Assembly (NCBI RefSeq): GCF_000699445.3
Contig: NC_067200.1
Location: forward strand, 4,480,950-4,544,949
Origin: Schistosoma haematobium
Taxonomy: Eukaryota; Platyhelminthes; Trematoda; Strigeidida; Schistosomatidae
Direction of reading: 5' to 3'
DNA length: 64,000 bases
Below the pieces are notes generated by a model. That model ran no database searches, had not been told where the DNA came from, and saw nothing but the letters and a program-made list of their open reading frames with translations. Of this stretch, positions 13,401-24,200 are shown in pieces. Each line of letters opens with the position of its first letter. Positions within the stretch are counted from its first letter, which is position 1. Both the position numbers and the translations under genes were made by a program.

Positions 13401-14468
13401 AGACCTCAGTTAATCTCACTGCTAATACTGAACCACCATCCTTAAAAATCTCAGGAGTAAACCTGTCAGGGCCTGCTGCTCTCCCTCGCTTCAGATTTCC
13501 TATGGCTTTTTCAACTTCGTAAAGGGACGGAGGACTTACATTAACTTGCCATTCAGGTTGACTGGAGATCGTGGGAAACCGAAGTGTGGCTGAAGGCCAG
13601 TTGAACTGATACTTAAAGTGTTCTGCCCATCGATCCAATCTCCTGGATTGAGAATGTATGATATGTCCATCTTTCTCTGAGATTGTTTCGCTAACAGTCG
13701 GGTTCCTAATTCCGGTTTCCTTAACGAGTCTAAACAGTTGTCTGCTATTACCTATTGCCGCTGCCTTTTCCATCTCTCTTGCTTTCGCTACTCACCACTG
13801 TTCGCGATCATTGCGTAGACTTCTTGTCAGCTTGCGCTTAAGCTGACTCCGCTCTTCATTATGTTCAGAGCCAGGTTTAATGAGTTTCCGAGCATCTATC
13901 AGTGAGATAGATGCTTGTGAGATCCAGTGTTGCTCCCTAACCTTCTGGTTCACCTTACTAGCAGATATCACTGCTGTTTCCACAGCTTTTCGGATATCAT
14001 TCCATGCTGCATCGGGGTGGGCATCACATACATGGCTGCCTAGCTGTTTTCCTTGTTGTTCCTGAAATATACTCTTAGCTTGACTATCATTAATATAGCC
14101 CCAAGAGGTTTCCTTGCAGGATCTTTCCTACGTCCAGTAAGACGCAAGCAAATACGCTGAAAGATAATTGAAAGATAATTGGGTTCAAGTCCCAATGTAG
14201 TTATAAACACTGCAATGTATAAACATTTCTCAAATAAGATAAAATGCACATTTTATATTCTACTGCTAACCATAACTTATTTTTTTTACTATTATAAATG
14301 ACTTTTAGATTTTTCCCGCCATTTTTTTTGTTTTTTTTTGTTCAAACACTTCAGGTTGTCCTTATTACAGATTTATTAAATGCCTATGGAAAATATGAAT
14401 TTTTTTTACGTTATGGTTCCAACCTTCGATTGAGTACTGGTGAAAAGTTAAAATTAGTTCAAGAATAA
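4252..14468 (+). CDS. PIGU: PIGU, GPI transamidase subunit U (3' half, five exons)
   Basis: PIG-U is a multi-pass membrane subunit of the endoplasmic-reticulum GPI transamidase, which replaces the C-terminal signal of precursor proteins with a GPI anchor. Coding exons are 4252-4403, 6901-7044, 8326-8450, 10679-10821 and 14355-14468; all borders are AG/GT and phases join as 2, 1-in, 1, 0, stop, giving 225 residues. Against the human protein the conserved anchors line up in order: a tryptophan-rich stretch (DWSFLTSVYWN), TPQMGIFWYMFVEMFDHFS, the GELGLLISILPMWSHL segment (human GDVALYMAFFPVWNHL), GNANFYFAASLVHAFGQ and a hydrophilic tail ending LKLVQE. The human protein is about twice as long, so the N-terminal half lies to the left or was missed. 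GPI-anchored proteins are abundant on the schistosome tegument, so an active pathway is expected. Identification is from recognised similarity; no search was run. Confidence 0.88.
4404..6900 (+). other. PIGU intron; no gene seen
   Basis: AT-rich intron sequence. A roughly 75-base stretch around 6140-6200 (containing CAACGATCATTA and GATTGTTGATTGAAGATCA) recurs imperfectly at 6530-6600 in the same orientation, suggesting a decayed repeat with terminal copies. The short open frames here show no recognisable protein. Confidence 0.5.
6901..7044 (+). CDS. PIGU: PIGU exon with TPQMGIFWYMF motif
   Basis: A strong acceptor (CTTTCTTTTTAG) and the donor GTAGGT bound this exon. One base completes the previous codon, then 47 codons follow, leaving in phase 2. 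The translated TPQMGIFWYMFVEMFDHFS is the most conserved stretch of PIG-U proteins and makes the identification secure. A second hydrophobic segment follows (QLLIFSIVVGLTIKF). Confidence 0.88.
7045..8325 (+). other. PIGU intron; no feature seen
   Basis: AT-rich intron DNA bounded by the GTAGGT donor and the GCTAATTAG acceptor. I see no repeat family or coding similarity in it. Confidence 0.5.
8326..8450 (+). CDS. PIGU: PIGU exon with GELGLLISILPMW motif
   Basis: The acceptor is the pyrimidine-rich tract ending GCTAATTAG. An open frame continues upstream to an ATG at 8288, but no AG lies near it, and the phase-2 partner joins perfectly only at 8326 (codon AA|T, giving IKFNRNPLY, against human IKLKEHPIF). 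The donor is GTGAGT. Encoded residues cover two membrane-embedded stretches around PYHNIGELGLL. Confidence 0.87.
8520..8640 (-). mobile_element. Penelope-type terminal fragment with hammerhead ribozyme
   Basis: This short minus-strand fragment in a PIGU intron shares its ATTCCAATGAGTAGAAAA-like edge and hammerhead core with 53770-53940. In flatworms and other animals such hammerheads are known in the terminal repeats of Penelope-like retroelements. No Penelope coding sequence is attached here. Confidence 0.55.
8567..8614 (-). ncRNA. Hammerhead ribozyme, Penelope type (core intact)
   Basis: Minus-strand reading gives TTCT, then the core CTGAAGA, stem II GTGACTTA/TAAGTCAC (eight perfect pairs, loop CAT), the core GAAA, a minimal stem III ACGT and the cleavage triplet GTC followed by AGAA. 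Helix I pairs TTCT with AGAA. All invariant positions of the hammerhead core are present, so self-cleavage after the GTC is expected on family knowledge. It is antisense to the PIGU transcript, so it would act only in a transcript from the other strand. Confidence 0.7.
10440..10560 (+). repeat. Decayed tRNA-headed SINE remnant
   Basis: GGATTTGAATCCCGC near 10498-10513 resembles a pol III B box of a tRNA-derived SINE. About 20 bases later TTGATGAGCTCC...GATACGAAGC follows the spacing of an Sm-alpha hammerhead (GATGAGTCCC...GGACGAAACG) but with a broken stem II and core. It is an old, inactive copy. Confidence 0.35.
10679..10821 (+). CDS. PIGU: PIGU exon with PLFHYIWLQPGTGNANFYF
   Basis: The exon is bounded by TTATACAG and GTAAGT, entering after one base of a codon (C|AA) and ending in phase 0 at FGQ. 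The product is a hydrophobic helix, then PLFHYIWLQPGTGNANFYF, matching human PVLWHLWIYAGSANSNFFY, and ends at the same FGQ/VGQ position where the human alignment also changes segment. Confidence 0.88.
11051..11110 (+). repeat. tRNA-like SINE head
   Basis: GGTCC at 11051-11055 can pair with GGACC at 11106-11110. Between them lie an A-box-like TAATGGCTCAGTA and a B-box-like AGTTCGAATCTC. At 60 bases it is too short for a functional tRNA and lacks a normal anticodon arm, so it is better read as the tRNA-derived head of a SINE. Confidence 0.45.
11955..12260 (-). pseudogene. RTE C-terminal tail domain
   Basis: The minus-strand frame encodes LHQLRWLGHVLRM, WKKSRGGQTKTWH, GWGPRDD and NRWLETLNDMAQNR, the conserved C-terminal part of the element's protein. 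The same segment is recognisable in the fragments at 49-495, 17040-17370, 20800-21060, 23700-24100 and 47560-47827, so it is a good tag for counting copies. Confidence 0.8.
12489..12830 (-). pseudogene. RTE reverse transcriptase, YADD-containing part
   Basis: This minus-strand frame overlaps the end of the previous one by 23 bases and carries the catalytic LEYADDIVLFGED box followed by SNNASMFGMRFSPSKCK and the thumb region. It shows that only one indel near 12820 separates the two halves of the enzyme. Confidence 0.85.
12808..13773 (-). pseudogene. RTE reverse transcriptase domain, long open part
   Basis: A 321-codon minus-strand frame encodes most of the reverse transcriptase: GRAAGPDRFTPEIFK, WSQSLIVLVYKKGQK, NQAGFRPGRGC, the palm motif A MVVFLDLKAAFDSIDREV and motif B SSGARQGCPLSPFLFNFVID. 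It stops at GVELLPGG, where a frameshift separates it from the motif C frame (12830-12489, LEYADDIVLF). The enzyme copies the element's RNA into DNA in full-length elements; split as it is, this copy should be inactive. Confidence 0.85.
14355..14468 (+). CDS. PIGU: PIGU last exon and stop
   Basis: After the acceptor CACTTCAG the exon reads VVLITDLLNAYGKYEF and continues to LKLVQE and a TAA at 14466-14468. It matches the human end, ILLISDYFYAFLRREYY to the C-terminus, in length to within a residue or two. It lies about 190 bases downstream of the 5'-truncated end of RTE copy 2, which sits in the preceding intron. Confidence 0.87.
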   Translation, partial: VVLITDLLNAYGKYEFFLRYGSNLRLSTGEKLKLVQE

Positions 14469-14949
14469 AAAGGAAAAAAAAATTTTTTTTCTTCTTTTTG
14501 AGAAAAAAGTAACAAAAAATCAAAGTGTCAAAACTAAAAGTACCACAAGAAGAAAATAATTCATGAATATAAAGGAGGGAGGTGGGGGTGGGAAAGGAGA
14601 GTTTCCCCTCCCCCCTATAAACTAATATTTCCCTCACAATTTTCATTTAATTCTCATTTATTTTTTTGGCAATTTTATTGAAAATAATCGTTTTTTTGTT
14701 TTTATTGTTGTTATATATATGATGTTGCTTGTGTAGTAGGTTACATCATTAAACTATGTAAATGTGCCTGTAATACAAATTTATGTGATAATCATTTTAA
14801 CAATATATGTATTTGGAAAAAAATCATCTCAATGTTTTGTATTCTTGTCAACAGTAATAATAGTAGTGTATGAATGTGTGTTTGTGTGTGTGTGTATGTG
14901 TGAGATTTATTATTTCGTTTAATATTTTGTCAATTTTGTTTATTTATTT

Positions 14950-15290
14950 TTATTTAAACACATAAATAGAGTGGTACAAGGGGGGGCACCAAATATATTT
15001 GGGTCACACTACGTCATTCTATTTGTGTGAGGGGTGAGATACTGCTAGGGCGCCTAAATCGAAGATGATTTTCTTAGAGGGCTACTACTCCCCGAAGCTT
15101 TGATCTAGAGGTTTAATCCATAAGGCGTTAGAAGATACAGTCCCATGGTATCCGGTGACCAATGATTGGTTCCCTCAAGATCCTGGATCCCATGTGCCAC
15201 CATTGGTTTGGAATCCGAGTATTCCAAGTCCCTTAGATAGATTTTCTATATCCACCAACCCGGTGAATATTGTAAAACACTCCATCCTCG
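14950..15290 (-). repeat. Fragment of RTE-tailed non-autonomous element (minus)
   Basis: The left edge AAACACATAAATAG...GGTACAAGGGGGG...CACCAAATATATTTGGG is the reverse complement of the tail of the elements at 47060-48110 and 35765-36300. Inside, GTATCCGGTGACCAATGATTGG and CCACCAACCCGGT match the leader part of the same family. The upstream portion of the element is missing. Confidence 0.7.
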
Positions 15291-16869
15291 AGAAGGTAAT
15301 GAGTAAGACTTCCCTGACAGTAATTGCATACACGTGGTCATTTTACTTTAGCACGTATGTTTTAATGTGTTCAACGCAAGACTTTCTTCGACAAGGTTCG
15401 ATTACTAAGGTCATATATGTACACTGTTGATATGTTCTGTACTATAATGAAACAACAGCTGTTCAGTGTCCACTAGTTTTCAGTGTTACTACAACTAAGA
15501 TCAATTTTTGGATGTATGCAACCCACTTATCGGCTTTTATTACATAATAAAGTTATCGCATATATTACTCGGTTTGTCTAATCTGCAGAATAAGTGTAAC
15601 AGTGTTTTAAACTACAATCTATTTATTAATTAAAAGGCATATGTTGAAAATTGTTCGAATTATTTCACCAGTTTTAAAGTAAGTCTTCTTGAAATTGTAA
15701 CAAAATGTCTTGATTCGTGAAGTTGTATTAATGATCCTACTAGATACAGGTTGGTGTACTTATCTTTGAGGTACATTTTACATGTGTGATATTGATACTA
15801 TTCGGTTGCTCAAACCGGATGTTAAGAGAAGTGGAGTTTGTTTATATCACTTAGTGACTAAAAGTTTAGACTCTTAATCACTGAGTTACTGCTTCATGTA
15901 TTTAACCTATGTGTCATAGTAATTTACTGATGGCCTTAGTTGAGGATAGTACTTATTATTACAATATGACTGAAAATATCATAGTATTTTGTGATCACAT
16001 TAGAAATTATGAGCTTAGTGTGTAATGAACGAACACAGGTTGGGAAGACCAATTTATTGTTCAATGCATAATCACGCAATGGTTTATTATAATGTGAAAA
16101 TCATACATCATTTGCATATCTTCTTTGAATTGTCTCTTAAAAGCTTCATTGTTGCTTCATTCTTGTTGTTATCTTGATTGCTTTCAGTTTTCTCCTCTCT
16201 TCTCTTTATTTCAATCTACTCAATCTTTTACTGCCATGCATTTCACTTCTGATAAGTGTTACATACTACTTATATCTATCGACATAAGTAGCATACACCA
16301 AAAGTCCATTTTGAGGTGATTACTGAAATTATATTAACTAAATTCGTTTGATTTGTTCATCAGTTCAAACGATCATGTATATTAACTAACTGGTATTACA
16401 CGTTAGGTTTATTTTCAGTATTTCTTTTTCCAAGTATAGAAGGAAATGATGATCATCTACATCATTGAAAGTTCTGTCTTTGTTTTCATAAGTGTTTTAA
16501 AATTAATTGTTCATGTTGATCTATCTCTTCACTAATCAGTTAGTACGTTTAATTGAATGGTCAGATATAATATATTTTTAGTTATTAATAACAATCTACT
16601 GAATTATTTTAACCAAAGATAATTATACAGCCGTCTCTTCCTAAATAGTTCATTCGGATGACCATATAAAGAATTTCCAGGTTTCAACATTCTCTACAAA
16701 TACCTTCATATTCCAATTAAATTTAATTGGTTCGACATGAATACAATACTTGACTGCATAAAAAAATTTATTAAACAAATAAAGGATATATAAGAAGTTA
16801 TAGTGTTAACTCCTTATTCATTTAAATATTATCAACTTCAAGCCATAGATTGTCTGTCAATTAAAGGAT

Positions 16870-17582
16870 GAGTATACTGCGCGGCAGTTCGTTCTGTTTT
16901 ACTTTACGGCTGCGAAACGTGGCCATTTGTAGTAGAAGATACTCATAAGCTACTAATATTTGACCACAGGTGTCTTAAAAATATTGCTCGTATCTGCTGG
17001 GATCATCGGGTAAGTAATAGTGAGGTTAGAGGCAGGGTATTAGGAAATGATCGTAAATCAGTCGATATGGTTGTAAATCTTCATCGATTGAGATGGTTAG
17101 GCCACGTGTTACGTATGCCCGAACACTAATTACGACGATGCGCAATACCGGCCAATGTTGGAGATGGTTGGAAGAAAGTTAGGGACGGCCAAACCAAAAC
17201 GTGGCATTAGTGCTTGAAGTCACTAACTACTGGTCTGAGCCATGTTGGTAGATACAAACACTTGGTTGGAGTCCATGCAACTATCGTAATCAATAGTTGG
17301 AGATTCTTGGTGACATGGCTGAGAATCGATCTCAATGGCGTCGGTGTATACACTCTTTGTCTTCCCTTAAACTATGAGATTAAAATCACTTCATATCTTT
17401 CTTTCAACGAACTAATTCTTTCTTTCTGTACTATATCCTTACATAAAATCTTTTCTTTATATAATACACCATTGAGTTAACGTCCTCTACGAATCCGGTG
17501 TTCATCTTTCTGTGCTAATGAGGTGTGGTAAATTGGACCGATGCATGTGTCTGGTCCTACGTTGTAACTGACTGACTGGCTG
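16870..17582 (+). mobile_element. RTE 3' fragment (plus)
   Basis: Plus-strand translation gives CETWPFVVEDTHKLLIFDHRCL, VSNSEVRGRVLGND, LRWLGHVLRMPEH and TKTWH with stops between, that is the C-terminal domain of the RTE family. It ends in the shared tail GTTGTAACTGACTGACTG near 17565-17582. It is more diverged than copy 2. Confidence 0.78.
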
Positions 17583-17969
17583 TTATCCTTTTACGAACTC
17601 TCCTATGTTTTATGGTACATCACTTTGTTGAGTCTCATAACTTATTGGCTACACCACAAACGTTGTTAATAAAATTATCTTGTCATCTTTACATAAGATT
17701 ACTCCATACTTCACCATCTCATTCGTAACATCGTGCATTAGGTTGGCGATTAATATTAAATATTCCAATTTGTAGAATGTTTATTTAGTGAAATGAATTT
17801 CACCAAACTCTAAATGTAAACCCGTTAATTTCTGGTAATTATCTTCTAACAATCACCCATCACAGTACAACATGCCATAATGCAATCTGATTGCTTACTT
17901 CATTGTCGAACTTCAGTTATTATTATTATTATTACTCACAACATATTTTGTTTGTAATTCTCATTTTAG

Positions 17970-18218
17970 CTTGAGTATCAAAATCGTCTTACTGGCTTAT
18001 CCACCAGTTGTGCCCCTTCACCACGTACAGTTGCTCGTTCATCATCATCGTCGTTATTAAGAAAAGGCGGTAGGAATACATATAATCGATATCATGCAAA
18101 TGGTTCCAATAATAGTGCTGGAATCAATTCGTCAGATGAGGGATTCGATAGATTATTTTACAAACCTCGTCGTAGTCAACCAGTTGTACATCCAGCAAGT
18201 GAAATACCATTTTGTGAA
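17970..18218 (+). CDS. CLIP-like exon, N-terminal part with PVVHP
   Basis: Bounded by TCATTTTAG and GTGAGT, 83 codons, phase 0 on both sides. The residues are serine-rich and basic (TVARSSSSSLLRKGG), then RRSQPVVHPASEIPFCE. The PVVHP stretch matches human CLIP3 (KPVVHPSAP) and ties the exon to the gene. It ends in FCE, which with the next exon forms FCENC. No methionine start is credible here, so a further upstream exon is required. An AT microsatellite begins 16 bases after its donor. Confidence 0.75.
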
Positions 18219-18228
18219 GTGAGTGATA

Positions 18229-18266
<38 letters not shown>

Positions 18267-21200
18267 CTGTGTTTAATAGATACACTGATTGAGTTACACC
18301 AAATTTGTAATGAAACCTGAAAAAAAGCATCCAAAGAAACTACTTCATTGTTACAGGCCCTTTATAGATATCACCAATTAGAAAAATGATCTCTTATCAG
18401 TTTAACTCGATGTTTCAGTTAAGATCATATGGGCTACAAGGATAAGATAAATGCGAAACAACATTCTATTTGTAATATTGAGAACTCAAATGCATGTATT
18501 TTCTTATTCTTTCTCAGTGACTCTATGGCTGGTTGCGAAAGATTTAAATATGGAGAAACAGTCTGTACATAAGTTTCTAGCACTGAAATAATGCGGAGAC
18601 AATGATAAAGAATACGACGCACATATTTTACTCTAATTAATCAAGTACTAACAGGTACTGTTCCTTTAGTTGACATTCGCACTCCAAACCTGAGGTCTTT
18701 GGTTCGACGTCGTATAGTAGGGTCGTGAATAAACACTTTTGAGGAGGTCCATATTAGAAAGAAATAGCTGTCCACTGCTTTTAGGTCAGTTTTGCATTCG
18801 ACTCCATCATGGGTGATTACACACGAGTAATTAGATCCTGAATGGTACGACTGTGTTTTAATTTTTATCTTACTGCACACAGTTGGCTACCAAGAAAGTT
18901 TGCGCCAAACAAATAAAGCTAGGATAGGGAGTACATTTAAAAAGTGTGGACTGGTTTACTGTACAGTATAAAGATATGACCAAAAAGAATGTCTATTAGT
19001 TAAGTTTCTGTCACCTTCTATGTAGAATATGAAAGACTCCATTCTGTCCTATGTCTGGTAAAGTCTGAAGCCACTAATTTGCATAATTTCTAGAACCTTA
19101 AATAGGAAATCATGGTGGACTGATAGGTTCTAGTCCTATACAGCTATCTTTCATCTCTCCACTTTTCCCACCAAGTCTTAGCATCAACGATTCATGCACA
19201 AAATGGAAGCGTCTAATCTGACATTTTTTAGATATATACAAGCTGCCAAAGCCGATGTTTAAAGACGATAACACCATTTGAATAATCGTCACCACCTTCA
19301 AATACACATTGCTGAATCTTAGTATTACTAATATGGTATGTTGCCACGAAATAGTTTCCAGGTACTTTATCTCTCTCTTATTTTCAACTATTTCCCAATC
19401 CATAATTTAAATTACTTTATTTTTTGCTTTGGTGTTTTCATCGACTAGTTAACCAATTTGACTTTAACATTAAATTGCTTGCTGTTATCGACCTTCTTTT
19501 TTTTCTTCTCCTCACCTTTACTATATCACTGTCAATATAAACATTGTCTACAGTTTTTACTAGTTTATATATTATATGTGTCTAAACATTTAAATTCTAC
19601 ATTAATAATTGACCATATCCGTATGCATACATTACCCATTCAATAATTCAGTCCGTTTTAGTCAAATACTCTACTAATCTATATTTAAAACTTGTATGAA
19701 TAAGGTGGTGTGGCAACTCGAACTGATGTACGTACGTACGAAGTTCTACGTTGTAACTGACTGACTGATGAATAAAACAGATTGATCAAGTTGTCATGTA
19801 TATGCAACGTTTACAGTGTTAATTGTGTATTTATTTAAGTGTAAATGAATGAATAAGTTAATTCACGATTAGTTATGAATCCTTCTATATAGATGGTGAT
19901 GTATTTTTTTCTCCTTGAAAATTTCACTTTATTCATTTATGTATTGGTTGTTTGAGTCTTCCCATTGATGTTTAAAAGTGAAATTGATCAGTTTCTTATT
20001 GGCATATGTGTATTCTGTGTGGATTGTCTCGATATTGCCTTAAGTCTCAGGTATTCTAAACAGAAATGGATGGTGGCTACCAGTGGAATCTAGGATGTGC
20101 GTTTCATTTTATTTGGGACTGGTCAGCTAGTTGTACCTGCATTCCATGATTTAAACCTCACCCCCCCCATTATACAAGCTAGTGGCTCTGTGGACTCAGT
20201 AGCTAAGTAAATAACCCGATGGCTTTTGAAGCGGACGGTACTGGGCTAGAGTTTCAGAGTGAACAACTCTGGGGTGAAGGTACATCCAGCTGACGAGTCC
20301 CAGATAGGACAGAACGCGTGTTTTAGATTCCACTGCTAGCCACCATCATCTCCGCTTATTATTAGATTTTATGTCTGTTCAGCACTGAATCAATGAAATT
20401 TAAAACTGTAATATGTAATAATGATTTTTTATTTTCTTGATAATATAAACGATATGATTGTTTTGCAAAGCAGTAGAGAAAAAAGACAAGAGGAAAAAAA
20501 CCGAAAGTTACATAACATTCATATTGTTCTGTGCCTATACGGTTTTGAAGCAATCAGTCAGTCAACAATGTAGAACTTTGTACGTACGTGCATCAGTTCG
20601 AGTCACCATACCGCATTAGAACAGAGATAAAATTGTCAATTCAAATACCGTAGTGGTAGGGCTAGTAAGGGTATAAGCAGTAATCGTAAAGATTAGGGTT
20701 TGAAGATGTTATTCAGAAATATAATCCAGTGAAATGAATTTGGGAAGAGAAAAAGAGAATGGGACATAAAGAATTCAGAAAATTAGAATTTGGGAGAACG
20801 CAACGTGTATGCACCTGCTCCAGTACAAACGATTTTGAGCCATGTCATCCAAGGTCTCTAACCATCGTTTGCTGTCGTCTTGTGGATCCCAACCAGGTAG
20901 TGTACACCTACCAACATGGCTCAGTCGACTTGTCAGTGACTTCATTTATTTGTGCCATGTTTTTGTCTTGTCGCCTCTAGCTTTCTTCCAACTTAATCCT
21001 ACACCATGAAACATCTCACGTGGGAGCAGTCGGTGTTTGGGCATGTGTAACACGTGTCCCAGCCATCTCAACTGACGAAGTATCACTACTTCAATTAATT
21101 TGATATCCTTACTTTGTACCCGTTTTGAAGCAGGTGATGTTTAACTGGTAGATTTCTGGTTCGAATCCCATATTATTTATTATGGCAGCTACGTGATAAC

Positions 21201-24200
21201 ACAAAAATCTTCTTACATCAAAACATAGAAATTAATATTTGATAAATAATATATATTGAAGTTTCCTATTTAGATGAGAAAAGAGATAAAACAAAATTAA
21301 ACATTAAGTTATTATGATGATTTACTATTTGGAATACAACAGTTCAATTCATGAACTTACACGTTCATATTTGACCGATAATATTGTCTTTCCATGTTCA
21401 GATTTAGTAGACGTAGGATGTGTTTAAACTCTTCGTACGGTAACTGTATTTAAATCATCACTTTGAATAATGTAAGAATCTGTGTGTTACAATTGACTGA
21501 TAGATTAGTTGAGAATAGATTGACACGTTTCTGTCTTCTAACTTGCAGCTTGGAGGATTCAATTTGTACGTTGTTGATGTTCTAAATGTAACAGATAGAT
21601 GTAGATTGCCCATATGTTCTGGAATCCTCAAAAATGCTCAAACAAATATTTCAGCATCTCCACATTGTTTTTTTGTTATGGTTGGGATTACGAATTTAGG
21701 GTTAAAATTTTCATCACTAACTAACATCAGCCACAATGTAGTAATCTAGTATAGATGGAAAACTTAAATGACCATATCATTGGTTCGTTCATTGTATCTA
21801 GTGCCACTAGGTTTACGTTTGTTTCAGGATCAAAGGTTTGGATTTAAGGATACTTTCAATTCATTTGTTATGTACAATCGAAAAGGACAAAATAAAGCAT
21901 TTGATACATCTAACACTATCATCTTTACTCTATGGTTGCAAAAAATGATTTTTTGCTCTGATTCTGAACGTTTTTCACAAAATCCCAAAGGTAGCGTTCT
22001 TGATTCTGATTGATTCATCCCTAAAGTATGCTTTTACTAGATAATTTATCATCTTTTCAGTTCGTACACTAACATTAATTGTTTTAAAGCTAACTAATCA
22101 GTCTATTGTGATTTGTGCCTGATCTGCGCATGAAACATTTCCGATTCTACCCTGCTAATAATACCAGTCGACAGGAAATCTTAGTCATAGGTTTCACACT
22201 AGTTCTCACTCATGAACACGGCATATTTACAAGCTTAGGTGAATAGCTAATCTCCTCCTTCGTATTCGAATCTCTTAGTGTCAGAGTTTGTTATCATTGA
22301 TCTATTATTCATATCACAACATGCTATTAGATAGTTCTATTTTCAGAACTAAAAAGTTTGTAATTATCTCTTAGTTATATCCTATTTGTAATTTCTATGA
22401 GAACAAAGTCATACATACAAACACAATAGCATACGTAAACATCCTATTTCTGAGTCATTAACGGGAACAAAATGCTTTGTTGAATGGCCTAAAATGTAAT
22501 CTCTCGTTACGAAACCTAGAGGTGCTGGTTTCAATTTTTGATGTAGTTGTAAATTTGCACAGATGTAGAGTTTAGTGGCCTGGGATCTGACTCCAAGTAG
22601 ATCGTATGAATGTCGAAATATATATGTCGCATATTCTCGTATATAATAAACTACTTAAATGGCGTTAGTCAACAACGCAATTTAATAAGTCAAATACGAG
22701 AATGAATTACGAATACCTATATTTAATACAATCTTTGATCCAGACAAAATATCAGAGAACCGAAGAGGAAAGAGCGAAGCGGAGAGGATATGTGAGCCAA
22801 CTCCATTTAACCAAGCCTTAATCAACACGAAATTTAGCTTCAGATACGTGATGAATGGGATAAGGTTACACACATATGTGGTTCATATAAAAACAGTCAA
22901 GGTTGATAAGCGAATAATTAACAAGGTCAAAATGTACTTCAAGTAGAATGGTCTGTCCGAAAGCTAGAATAAGGTATATGGGCTTAACATAATAACCGAC
23001 ACTACAGGGTCCCATACTAGAATAAGAAAGCTTTTCAGTGCTTCTGGTTTTCTGTAATATTCAGCAATCTTCACAAACTCCTTATGCTTGTCATTGAATT
23101 GCAGTCAATTTTCCTATCCCTATCTTTGTTCATTTTAATTGTTAAAGAATTGTCGTGCTATGGATGAAGAAATGTCAAAAGAATATGATTCAGTGACTGG
23201 ATCACCTGTAAATAATGATAATAATAATCATCTACCTGAAGAAATGATTCATGATGATGAAGAAGAATCAAGATCATGGGTTATGCGAATGCCTGTTGGT
23301 CCATGGTGGTGTGAAGATTGTCAAGAGTCAGTGACATCAAGTAATTTAACTATATCACAATTGTTTGCTATTTTACGACAATGGACACCTTATGCACAGT
23401 TACAATTAATTACAATAGTTGAAGAGGTATGTTTTATTGATTGGTTGGGAAGGGACGTGAAGTTGATAAATTGATTACTGTTTTCTTGATATATAAATTT
23501 CGTTCATTATATATAAGTGACTATAAAATTTGTTTTTCAGTCAGTTTCAACGTAGAACCTATACTTGGAAACATCATTTCAAGTCACTATACCCCATTAA
23601 CACGGAAAAATGAAATTATCAGGGCAAATTCCAAAGTAACGGATGTAATGAGTATCGGTAGTAACAGAAAATAGTGTGTATCAAGGATGCGGTTCAAGAA
23701 TACTAGTGGAATTAAAAAAATTGAGGAATTCAGAAGCCCAGAGTGCGGGGAAAGATATAGAGTGAATGCACCTGCGCCATTACAAACGATTTTTAGCCAT
23801 GTCATTCAGAGCCTCTTACCAGTGGTTACAATAATCTTGCGGACCACAACTCGGCTGTCTTCATCTTCCTAAACAGCTCATTTCGATAGTCAATGTTTTC
23901 GTGGATGTGTTGGTTTGACCGTTCTTAGTTTTCCTTTAGTCTACTCCTATATCAGACAACATGGCCCGTTCAGGTAGGCGATAGTTTGCCATACGTAACG
24001 CATGTCTCAACCACCGTAGTTGATGAAGATTTTTCTCTTCATCAGTTGGTTCTTCATCCCTACCTAGCATCTTATCGTTAACGCAGGAATCACTTATTTG
24101 GCGGTCCCAAATATACGCTATTTACATCTTGTATTTGAGTTCAATAAATATTTTTCTTGGATAAGTTTCTCTGACAAATAGTTCTTCTCATGTTCAGAGT

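Larger units (their letters stand above)
11722..14160 (-). mobile_element. RTE-type retrotransposon copy 2, 5'-truncated
   Basis: This minus-strand element begins (right end, about 14157) inside the endonuclease domain at RRKDPARKPLG and ends at about 11722 in the tail CAGTCAGTCAGT, a 3' end shared with the copies at 20550 and 19770. The long reverse-transcriptase frame is nearly clean: I see one stop (TGA at 13792-13794 replacing the second W of EQWW), one frameshift close to 12820, just before the YADD box, and another break near 12260-12490. It sits in the PIGU intron in antisense orientation. Truncation at the 5' side is the normal result of target-primed reverse transcription. Confidence 0.88.
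14469..17969 (+). other. Region between PIGU stop and first recognised CLIP exon
   Basis: It should hold the PIGU 3' untranslated region and the promoter and first exon of the CLIP-like gene, but I could not single out that exon. Poly-T and TG-rich low-complexity sequence lies at 14280-14930. Repeat fragments are at 14950-15290 and 16870-17582. The open frames at 15155 and 16125 show no recognisable protein. Confidence 0.45.
18219..23147 (+). other. CLIP-like intron, repeat-rich
   Basis: It holds an AT microsatellite (18234-18264), RTE tail fragments (19705-19770, 20550-21130) and an Sm-alpha-like SINE (20181-20355). A run of eleven Cs at 20160-20168 and nearby T-rich stretches are low complexity. 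Open frames at 19110-19403 (minus) and 21768-22013 show no recognisable protein. Confidence 0.5.

Noticed and set aside
14365..14646. A minus-strand frame of 93 codons
   Set aside because: It overlaps the PIGU last exon in antisense and consists mainly of poly-Lys/Phe low complexity.
23139..23474. A separate 111-residue acidic protein
   Set aside because: The start is not ATG and both ends are splice sites that join in phase to the CLIP-like exons.
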